Assembly: GCA_041743125.1 (NCBI GenBank)
Contig: JBGTNK010000293.1
Location: forward strand, 17,099-81,098
Origin: Terrimonas_B sp041743125
GTDB taxonomy: Bacteria; Bacteroidota; Bacteroidia; Chitinophagales; Chitinophagaceae
Direction of reading: 5' to 3'
Length of the DNA: 64,000 nt
The position numbers and the translations under genes are program-made. The notes below the pieces were generated by a model. It was given only the letters and a program-made list of their open reading frames with translations. It was not told the origin of the DNA and ran no database searches. Below are positions 8,837 to 15,802 of this stretch, one piece after another; positions within the stretch are counted from its first letter, which is position 1, and every line of letters begins with the position of its first letter.

Positions 8837-10075
8837 ATGTCAATTAAAGAAAAAACTAGCTATCCAAAAGAAAAGATACGTATCCTTTTCCTGGAAAATA
8901 TCAGTGACCTTGCGGTAAAGAACTTTCAGCAACAGGGATATACACAGGTAGAAAAAATTACGAAAGCCCTGACTGAAGAAGAATTGATAAGTGAAATTAA
9001 GGATGTTCATATATTGGGTATTCGGTCCAAAACGCAGGTAACGGAAAAAGTACTGGCCGCCGCCAAAAAACTACAAGCCATCGGGTGCTTTTGCATAGGG
9101 GTAAACCAGGTAAATTTAAAAGAAGCAACAAAAAGTGGTGTTGTCGTTTTCAATGCCCCTTATTCCAATACCAGGTCTGTGGCTGAACTGGTGATTGGGT
9201 TAGCCATTATGCTGATCCGCCGGATTCCCGACAAAAACAAAGCGGCTCATGAAGGATTATGGATGAAAGAGGCCAAAGGAAGTTATGAATTAAGAGGAAA
9301 AACCCTGGGCATAATCGGTTACGGGAATATAGGTAGCCAGGTAAGTGTGCTGGCCGAGGCACTCGGTATGAAAGTTATTTTTTATGATGTTGAAACCAAA
9401 CTTCCCCTTGGTAACGCAACAGATGGCAAAACATTGAAAGATGTTCTTGGTAAATCAGATATAATTACGTTGCATATTCCTGAAACTACCCAGACAAAAA
9501 ACCTCATTAATAAATCTCTCCTAAAATGCTTTAAGAAGGGCTCCATTCTCATTAACTATGCAAGGGGAGAGGTGGTAGACCTGGAGGCACTTAGTAAATC
9601 CATTGCTGACGGCCATATTGGCGGTGCGGCTATCGATGTATTTCCCTGGGAACCAGAAAAAAATGGAGATCGATTTAAATCTCCATTGCAAGATCTGCCC
9701 AATGTAATCCTGACCCCACATATTGGTGGTTCAACCGAAGAAGCGCAACAGAATATTGGCGAGGATGTTAGTATAAAGTTGTTTAATTATCTGGAAAAGG
9801 GCATAACTTTTGGTTCCCATACGGTTCCTGCATTGGCCTTACCACCACAGGAGGGCTCGCACCGGATACTACATATACATAACAATGTGCCGGGTGTATT
9901 ATCAGCCATTAATACCCAGCTTTCCAAACATAATATCAATATTGTGGGACAGTATTTAAAAACGAACGAGGAAATAGGCTATGTGGTGTTGGATGTTGAT
10001 AAGAAATTATCCGGCCAGGCTTTAGGCTTGCTTAAAGAAGTAAAAGAAACCATTAAAGTGAGGATGTTGTATTAA
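8837..10075 (+). CDS. serA: D-3-phosphoglycerate dehydrogenase
   Basis: First step of serine synthesis: oxidises 3-phosphoglycerate with NAD+. At 412 residues it matches the E. coli-type SerA length. Visible features: substrate-domain block GCFCIGVNQVNL, NAD-binding GIIGYGNIGSQ at about 157-167, catalytic Arg region NYARGEVVD, Glu and His of the catalytic set in the DVFPWEPE and TPHIGGSTEEAQ blocks, and a C-terminal ACT domain (HNNVPGVLSAINTQLSKHNINI) of about 80 residues that in E. coli binds serine for feedback inhibition. The short-form architecture with one ACT domain and no intervening ASB domain is clear. No operon partner; ndh follows after a gap with its own promoter. Confidence 0.95.
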   Translation: MSIKEKTSYPKEKIRILFLENISDLAVKNFQQQGYTQVEKITKALTEEELISEIKDVHILGIRSKTQVTEKVLAAAKKLQAIGCFCIGVNQVNLKEATKSGVVVFNAPYSNTRSVAELVIGLAIMLIRRIPDKNKAAHEGLWMKEAKGSYELRGKTLGIIGYGNIGSQVSVLAEALGMKVIFYDVETKLPLGNATDGKTLKDVLGKSDIITLHIPETTQTKNLINKSLLKCFKKGSILINYARGEVVDLEALSKSIADGHIGGAAIDVFPWEPEKNGDRFKSPLQDLPNVILTPHIGGSTEEAQQNIGEDVSIKLFNYLEKGITFGSHTVPALALPPQEGSHRILHIHNNVPGVLSAINTQLSKHNINIVGQYLKTNEEIGYVVLDVDKKLSGQALGLLKEVKETIKVRMLY

Positions 10076-10162
10076 GACTTTCTAAAATTGTATTCCTGAA
10101 ATCAAATTGGATGCCGGGAATCTTGCATATTTTGTGGGTAGAGATGATTATATATTTTGAAC

Positions 10163-10199
10163 AAATTTTCAATAAATATTGAAAATTTTGATATCTTTG
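10163..10199 (+). promoter_or_regulatory. ndh promoter with an operator-like palindrome upstream of the -7 box
   Basis: TATCTTTG (10192-10199) is an exact -7 consensus match, 19 bases before the ndh ATG. Directly upstream is a perfect 11-bp inverted repeat, AAATTTTCAAT (10163-10173) and ATTGAAAATTT (10178-10188), separated by 4 bases. It fills the -33/-7 spacer, the classic place for a repressor operator. The binding protein is unknown. Confidence 0.5.
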
Positions 10200-10218
10200 T
10201 AATCACTAAACCTACAGA

Positions 10219-11487
10219 ATGAAAATAGTTATAATCGGTGCTGGTTTCGGAGGACTTAAATTAGCCCGTAAGCTGAATAATAAGCCCGGTTTTGAAGTTT
10301 TATTGATCGATAAATTCAATTACCATCAATTTCAACCACTATTTTACCAGGTGGCCACTGCAGGACTTGATGCCAGCAATATTTCCTTTCCGCTTCGAAA
10401 GGTTTTTCAGAATAGTAAGAATGTCAGGATTCGCCTGGCGGAATTGAAAGAAGTCAGAGCCACCGAAAATATAGTGATCACGGACACAGAGGACATCAGC
10501 TACGATGTGCTTGTGCTGGCCACAGGTGCTGATACTAATTTCTTCGGCAACCCGCATATGGCCGATAAAGCTTTTCCCATGAAATCTACCGTAGAGGCTT
10601 TGCAACTACGATACCGCATATTGCAAAATCTTGAACTGGCCGTAACGGTAAAGGACCCTGATGAATTACAAAGGTTGTTGAATATTGTAGTTGTTGGTGG
10701 CGGTCCAACTGGCGTAGAAGTTTCAGGAGCTTTGGCTGAAATGAGAAATTATATACTGCCCAAAGAATACCCGGAACTTGATTTCTCTAAAATGAATATT
10801 TTTTTATTAGAGGGTGCTGACAGAATACTTGCCACCATGAGTGAAAAATCAACAAATGATTCAATAAAATATCTCAGCAGGTTGGGTGTTGAGTTAAGAC
10901 TCAATACGTTGGTTAATGGTTATAGTGGCACTGATGTAGCACTGAAGGATGGTACAACTATACCTGCCAGCACAGTAATTTGGGCTGCCGGAATTAAAGG
11001 GAATGTGCCAGAAGGAATTGATAAAAGCTTAATAGCCCGTGGTAACCGGATAAAAACTGACAGGCAATGCAAAATAGAAGGCCACAATAATATATATGCC
11101 ATAGGCGACCTTGCCTATATGCAAACACCAAAATATCCTGATGGACATCCCCAGGTGGCTCCGGTGGCTATGCAGCAAGGAGCGATGCTTGCCGAAAACC
11201 TGGTAAGAGCTGAGAGAAAATCAGTGAAATTTTTTGATTTTGAATACCATGACAAAGGTTCTATGGCAACTGTTGGCAGAAACCTGGCAGTTGTTGATAT
11301 ACCCAAACCAAAACTGCATTTTGGGGGTTTTCTTGCCTGGATGATATGGATGGGTTTGCACCTGATGCTCATTTTGGGGGTAAAGAACCGGTTTTTTGTT
11401 TTCGTCAACTGGCTCTATAACTATTTTACGTACGACCAGAACTTGAGATTAATATTCAGAGAATTTGATAAACCGCCTGTAAAATAA
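10219..11487 (+). CDS. ndh: Type II NADH dehydrogenase (NDH-2 family FAD oxidoreductase)
   Basis: Non-proton-pumping NADH:quinone oxidoreductase feeding the respiratory chain. The protein has 422 residues. FAD-binding IGAGFGGLKLARKL is at 5-19; the YHQFQPLFYQVATAGLD block after it is typical of NDH-2; the NADH-binding VVVGGGPTGVEVSGALAEMR is near 155-175; the second FAD block IYAIGDLAYM is near 295. The C-terminus has hydrophobic stretches (FLAWMIWMGLHLMLILG) followed by NWLYNYFTYDQNLRLIF, the usual membrane-binding tail. Single-gene unit with its own promoter and candidate operator. Related sulfide or other quinone reductases are less likely given the NADH-binding motif and tail. Confidence 0.92.
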   Translation: MKIVIIGAGFGGLKLARKLNNKPGFEVLLIDKFNYHQFQPLFYQVATAGLDASNISFPLRKVFQNSKNVRIRLAELKEVRATENIVITDTEDISYDVLVLATGADTNFFGNPHMADKAFPMKSTVEALQLRYRILQNLELAVTVKDPDELQRLLNIVVVGGGPTGVEVSGALAEMRNYILPKEYPELDFSKMNIFLLEGADRILATMSEKSTNDSIKYLSRLGVELRLNTLVNGYSGTDVALKDGTTIPASTVIWAAGIKGNVPEGIDKSLIARGNRIKTDRQCKIEGHNNIYAIGDLAYMQTPKYPDGHPQVAPVAMQQGAMLAENLVRAERKSVKFFDFEYHDKGSMATVGRNLAVVDIPKPKLHFGGFLAWMIWMGLHLMLILGVKNRFFVFVNWLYNYFTYDQNLRLIFREFDKPPVK

Positions 11488-11502
11488 TCTCAATTAATCA
11501 CT

Positions 11503-11973
11503 TTAAATAACCCGGATTATCTTTTCGGCACGTGATTTAAATGCCTTCGATTCATTATCCCACTGGTTTTGAATGATGACTTTTAATTCCGGTTTTATTT
11601 CAGGATATTGTTTAGACAAACCATGTAAAACGTTTAAAGAAAAAGTTTTAATTGCCGGAGGTTCTAATGGCGATTCGTTATACTGAAAGCAAATATTCAT
11701 TACCAACTCGTGAAATCTGGCGGGAATTATTTCTTGTAGCAAACGGATGGTGTATCTTTTGACAGCTTCTGAAATACCTGGCTTTTGAAGATTGGCCAGC
11801 AAAGCAGAAAAATGTTTTTTTATCAGGTTGGGATGAGCAATCACAATATAACTTATTGGCCAGGCTGCCCGTTGAACCACCCGGTATTCATCATTCAAAA
11901 ACAATTTAAAAAGCTCGTTAAACCGCAATTGTGAGTTGCCAACCCATTTTACTATGTGTGTGCAATGTGCCAT
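11503..11973 (-). CDS. HEAT/ARM-like helical repeat protein, function unknown
   Basis: About 156 residues from ATG 11973, chosen because AAAGGA lies 7 bases upstream; an in-frame TTG at 11991 is the alternative. The protein is almost entirely helical, with repeating units such as FNELFKLFLNDEYRVVQRAAWPISYI and ISEAVKRYTIRLLQEI that have the amphipathic spacing of HEAT repeats. No signal peptide, membrane segment or catalytic motif. Probably a cytoplasmic protein-interaction module. It ends 16 bases from the convergent ndh stop. Confidence 0.65.
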   Translation of the reverse strand: MAHCTHIVKWVGNSQLRFNELFKLFLNDEYRVVQRAAWPISYIVIAHPNLIKKHFSALLANLQKPGISEAVKRYTIRLLQEIIPARFHELVMNICFQYNESPLEPPAIKTFSLNVLHGLSKQYPEIKPELKVIIQNQWDNESKAFKSRAEKIIRVI

Positions 11974-12050
11974 TGTATGTTCCTTTAGCAATTGATCCCT
12001 TAGTATCGTGATCCTGCAAATAAATAACTTTACTCATAAAATAAACATCA

Positions 12051-12953
12051 ATGCGGAAAGCCGTAATTCAGGTAATCATACTTATCCTTTTTATTTCATG
12101 TGGGGATAGAAAAAAGACACCCGGTCTCCTGGTTGTTCAGACTGATTTCGGAATGAAAGACGGCGCTGTTGCCGCAATGAAAGGTGTTGCTTTTGATGTT
12201 GACCCGAATTTGATTATTGCTGATCTCACTCATGAGATTCCGGCCTTTAATGTGTGGGAAGCGGCTTACCGGCTAAACCAGGTTGTTCCGTTCTGGCCGG
12301 CCAATACTGTTTTTGTTTCTGTGGTGGATCCGGGAGTTGGTACAAACCGCAAATCGATAGTTTTGAAAACAAAAAAGGGTCATTATATCGTATTGCCGGA
12401 CAATGGTTCTGCTGCGCTTATAGCAGGAACAGAAGGAATAGAGGCTGTTCGCACAATTGATGAATCGGTAAACAGGCGAAAAGGCTCTGGCAGTTCCTTT
12501 ACCTTCCATGGGCGTGATGTTTATATGTATACGGCTGCCAGGCTTGCATCAGGAACTATTTCGTTTAATAAGGTTGGTCCTCTATTAAAAGGGGCAATAC
12601 AAACTATCGATTATCAAAAGCCGGTCAATGAAAAGGGTTGGATAAAAGGAAACATTCCTGTGCTGGATGTTCAATATGGAAATGTTTGGTCTAATGTTCC
12701 GGATGAAATGATCAGAACAGCCGGAATTAAACCTGGTGATTCCTTACAGGTTCAGGTTTCAATAAAAGATTCCTTAGTTTATGCCGGTGTCATTCCGTTT
12801 GTCAATACGTTTGGGGATGTGTCAGAAGGAAAAACACTGTCTTATATCAATAGTCTGATGAATTTTGCGCTGGCGATTAATATGGGAAATTTTGCGGCGT
12901 CTAATAAAATTGGGTCTGGACCGAATTGGTCAATTCAGATAAAATTGAAATAA
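12051..12953 (+). CDS. DUF62-family S-adenosylmethionine hydrolase (hydroxide adenosyltransferase), lipoprotein form
   Basis: The 300-residue protein shows the DUF62/SAM-hydrolase signature: QTDFGMKDGAVAAMKG near residue 30, ADLTHEIPAFNVWEAAY, VVDPGVGTNRKS (the Asp and Arg of the conserved triad), LPDNGSAAL and FHGRDVYMYTAARLA (the His). Family members hydrolyse SAM to adenosine and methionine, or halogenate it. Unusually it begins with MRKAVIQVIILILFISCGD, a lipoprotein signal with Cys17, so it should be anchored in the envelope. A TAACTTTA box (one base off the -7 consensus) lies about 20 bases upstream. The envelope location is inferred from the signal only. Confidence 0.85.
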   Translation: MRKAVIQVIILILFISCGDRKKTPGLLVVQTDFGMKDGAVAAMKGVAFDVDPNLIIADLTHEIPAFNVWEAAYRLNQVVPFWPANTVFVSVVDPGVGTNRKSIVLKTKKGHYIVLPDNGSAALIAGTEGIEAVRTIDESVNRRKGSGSSFTFHGRDVYMYTAARLASGTISFNKVGPLLKGAIQTIDYQKPVNEKGWIKGNIPVLDVQYGNVWSNVPDEMIRTAGIKPGDSLQVQVSIKDSLVYAGVIPFVNTFGDVSEGKTLSYINSLMNFALAINMGNFAASNKIGSGPNWSIQIKLK

Positions 12954-13270
12954 TTTTTCCTATAATTTATATTATGTTAAGTATAAGTAATCTACAGATT
13001 TAACTCTTACGATCTGATTGGAATACCTCAAACATCTTACAAATTGCATCCTACGCTATTTGATGCCTTTTAAAATTCGGAATGGACATAGGCAGGCCTC
13101 ATTCAACCTGATTTCAAAAATTAGCAAATTGAAATAAAAATAATCCTACTCTAAGACCTGAATGTAGATTTTAGAAATGTAAATCTTAAACACTCAGGAA
13201 ATATATCTTCAACCAAACAAAAAATTCATCTTACTTCCTTCCCATTTTCTGAAATGCTTTAAATTGGGCA
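12954..13270. other. Intergenic stretch, no gene recognised
   Basis: AT-rich and without a family-like open frame on either strand, terminator hairpin or repeat that I can support. It presumably holds the promoter of the next gene. Confidence 0.35.
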
Positions 13271-13714
13271 ATGAACGTTGCACACTTTAATCCTGTTCTC
13301 AAGTATCTGATGAATATTAACCGGCCCGTCCATGCGTCCTGGATATTTTCGCAATTAAATAACCAGGGACAGAATATAAAGGACCTGCAAAAGATATTGA
13401 ACGAGTTTAAAAAAAGGGAAATGCTGGTTACTGAACTGGATTTTAGAAACATGGAAACTTACCTCCTGAATGAATCTACCCGGGAACTGCTGCAAGGCAT
13501 GCCTCCGGCATTTGACGACAAACCCTTCGATTACATAAAAGACAGGCTGACCAGCCACTACGGCCAGAGAAAAGAAAGATGGTTTATAGAGGTGGATGAA
13601 TTAAAACAGCACATGAAAGGATATACTACAACCAGGCGACTTGCCTTTTCTGCATTTATCATCGCCTTTATCCTGCTTGTTTTAGAAGTTTTGAAATTAA
13701 TAAAAGTCATTTAA
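13271..13714 (+). CDS. Small protein with C-terminal membrane anchor, family not recognised
   Basis: A 147-residue protein with a clear ATG start. The N-terminal ~50 residues (INRPVHASWIFSQLNNQGQNIKDLQKILNEF region) look helical and have the feel of a winged-helix fold, but no signature is certain. A single hydrophobic helix, LAFSAFIIAFILLVLEVLKL, lies at about 122-141 and ends the protein, so it is probably a tail-anchored cytoplasmic protein. The next gene (13927) has a similar plan: soluble N-terminus, C-terminal helix, same strand. No function is assigned. Confidence 0.7.
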   Translation: MNVAHFNPVLKYLMNINRPVHASWIFSQLNNQGQNIKDLQKILNEFKKREMLVTELDFRNMETYLLNESTRELLQGMPPAFDDKPFDYIKDRLTSHYGQRKERWFIEVDELKQHMKGYTTTRRLAFSAFIIAFILLVLEVLKLIKVI

Positions 13715-13926
13715 TGATCTTATTCCGGCGGAACCAGATCCTTAGCGATAATTGGGAGAATTTTGCTTGTTATACCTGCATTTTTTTGTCCTAAATTGGA
13801 TATTACTCTTAGAATTGTTTTAACTTAGGGGTACTACTAACCCCACTCTTCAATTATTCTACGAATCCCACGCAATATCTTTTTGTGAACGGCCAAGCTA
13901 TTTTTTTTACGCCGTAAAACGTTACT

Positions 13927-14469
13927 ATGACACCTGAATTAAAAATCGCCTGTGAACTCATTTTTCAAGAGCATAAGACTTCTGCTCACCCGGTAGCATG
14001 GAAGCGGGATGCATTCCGGGGCCGCATATCAACAGGACTTTGCGAAATGGGCAAAGAAACTTTGCTTAAGAAAAATATTATTTATTATCCCAACCCTGCC
14101 AAAAAGGTTTTGACGAAATTGAATCCCGGCGCTTTCGATGCTGAAAATTTTGAAGAGGCGGAGAATTTCGTTTTTCATAAGAAGCCTGAATTATCTACAA
14201 CAAATACTAAAGAAATAAGAACGCCGGTTATTACTTCAAAACAAATACCTGTTACTCCAAAACATGAACCTGTTTTCATTAGGAGACCAGCCATTCACCA
14301 ATTAGCCGCTTTTACAGGTAAAATGCAAAGTTTAACAACAGATACCAAATGGTATTTCCATCCTGTCTTTATGTATTTTTTATGGCCTTTATGTGCTGCA
14401 TTCATTTTTGGATTCCTTGCTTTCCTTGTGGGTAATATTTACACCACTATCTTTTTTGATATTAAATAA
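13927..14469 (+). CDS. Hypothetical protein with C-terminal membrane anchor
   Basis: This 180-residue protein is not recognised. Residues 1-60 are basic and globular-looking (MTPELKIACELIFQEH, CEMGKETLLKKNIIYYP). A low-complexity Thr/Pro/Lys linker follows (about 85-125), and a hydrophobic helix near 152-175 (LWPLCAAFIFGFLAFLVGNI) sits close to the C-terminus. It is the second of two tail-anchored small proteins on the same strand, 212 bases apart, so separate transcription is possible. A hairpin shared with the convergent TPR gene begins right at its stop. Confidence 0.65.
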   Translation: MTPELKIACELIFQEHKTSAHPVAWKRDAFRGRISTGLCEMGKETLLKKNIIYYPNPAKKVLTKLNPGAFDAENFEEAENFVFHKKPELSTTNTKEIRTPVITSKQIPVTPKHEPVFIRRPAIHQLAAFTGKMQSLTTDTKWYFHPVFMYFLWPLCAAFIFGFLAFLVGNIYTTIFFDIK

Positions 14470-14499
14470 AAATCCGTCCCACAGCTGCGGGACGGATTT
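14470..14499 (-). terminator. Strong hairpin terminator between convergent genes
   Basis: Perfect 11-bp stem AAATCCGTCCC/GGGACGGATTT around an 8-base loop. On the minus strand it is followed by TTTTTATTT and lies 18 bases after the stop of the TPR gene, so it terminates that gene; it could also stop the plus-strand gene ending at 14469, though the T-run on that side is poor. Confidence 0.85.
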
Positions 14500-14516
14500 A
14501 CTCTTACCATTCAATT

Positions 14517-15767
14517 TTATTTTATACTCATATACAAGTCGCCCCATTTCTTTGCTTCGGCTGTATATTTTGTAATCTCTGCCGGTTTACCTTTTGCCTG
14601 GTCCTTTTTAAAATTGTAAATATCTTCCAGAAAACCAGCTACTTTTTTATACTGTTGCTTAGAGCTGGCAGTAAGATCGGTTTTTTTAGACAAGATCTCC
14701 GCTGCTTTCTCATAAGGAACCCTGCCGGCTTCCATATATTCAGCATATTTTTTATCAGCCTTTTTTACTTTATCAGCTTTCAGCATTACAAAGTAATCAC
14801 CAATAACAAGGTAGGGTAACTCTTCGTCAGCTTTTGATTCCCCGGCTGCATTAAAAGCAGCCACCATTTTCTTTTCCAGTTCCTCTGCATTGGAAGGAAG
14901 TACTGCTCCCTCTTCTTTTGAATTCAAGGTATCATAGATCAACTGACCGATTGATAAATTTGCTTTGTAATTTTTTGGATCATTTGCTAATACTGATTCT
15001 AATGATTTCATTTTTGCATCAAAGGTGGCCTCAAGTCCTACTGCAAAATCCGTTTTATCGTAAGTAAAAAATTCACTATCAGGATAAAGTTCTTTTCCAA
15101 GGGCCTTATATTTATCGAATCCAGCCATGTCTTTCTTGGTGAAATAATGCGTGACCAGGAAACGATAGATGCTTTCGTAACTGGGGCCTGCCAACCGGGA
15201 TTCGGCAACCCTTCCATAATATTTCGCTGCTTCATCCTTATTACCGCTATTTTCTGCTGTAATACCAGCCAGAATAACAACGTTGGTGTCTAAGCTTGTC
15301 TTTAATAATCCAGTGCTGGTCAATATAGCAGAATAAGCGTCTACTTTTTTAAATGTCTCAAAGGACTCTGCCATTTTCTTATCCTCATATTGTTTATACC
15401 CCTGCGAAAAAAGATTGGTATAAATGCGGGCGGGTGCATTTTGATATACAGGATCCTTTAGTAATTCCATTTGGGGATCCATCTCCTGGTATTTGGTAAA
15501 AGCAGCTTCTGATTCTGCCCTAAGAGTGGCTCCTTCCGGCGTGCTCTCAATAGCACTGTCGGCAGCCATGGCGGCATAAATAGAAGATTTTAAAATATAG
15601 GCTTCAGCCTTTGATGCAAATTTTGCATTGGTCATTCTTTTATCAACATCTTCTTTTGCTTTTTTGTACTGCCCCAATAATAAGAATTGTTTTATTTCAT
15701 CGTAACTCTGGGCTTTTACCAGGAAAGCAAGCATCAGCATTAATAAGGAGAAAGTGATTTTTTTCAT
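14517..15767 (-). CDS. Exported tetratricopeptide-type protein, function unknown
   Basis: From ATG 15767 (an ATG at 15776 is equally possible) the protein starts MKKITFSLLMLMLAFLVKAQ, a signal peptide with a typical KAQ cleavage site. The mature part is about 395 residues of helical repeats with TPR-like spacing, for example LGQYKKAKEDVDKR, NSGNKDEAAKYYGRVAES and KNYKANLSIGQLIYDTL. No catalytic motif is seen. Probably a periplasmic scaffold. It lies 36 bases downstream of gyrA on the same strand and may be co-transcribed with it. Confidence 0.75.
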   Translation of the reverse strand: MKKITFSLLMLMLAFLVKAQSYDEIKQFLLLGQYKKAKEDVDKRMTNAKFASKAEAYILKSSIYAAMAADSAIESTPEGATLRAESEAAFTKYQEMDPQMELLKDPVYQNAPARIYTNLFSQGYKQYEDKKMAESFETFKKVDAYSAILTSTGLLKTSLDTNVVILAGITAENSGNKDEAAKYYGRVAESRLAGPSYESIYRFLVTHYFTKKDMAGFDKYKALGKELYPDSEFFTYDKTDFAVGLEATFDAKMKSLESVLANDPKNYKANLSIGQLIYDTLNSKEEGAVLPSNAEELEKKMVAAFNAAGESKADEELPYLVIGDYFVMLKADKVKKADKKYAEYMEAGRVPYEKAAEILSKKTDLTASSKQQYKKVAGFLEDIYNFKKDQAKGKPAEITKYTAEAKKWGDLYMSIK

Positions 15768-15802
15768 AACGTTCATTGACTTAAAATGATAAAATATTAT
15801 GT

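Noticed and set aside
13828..13844. Hairpin GGGGT/ACCCC between the two tail-anchored protein genes
   Set aside because: Stem only 5 bp, no T-run; could occur by chance.
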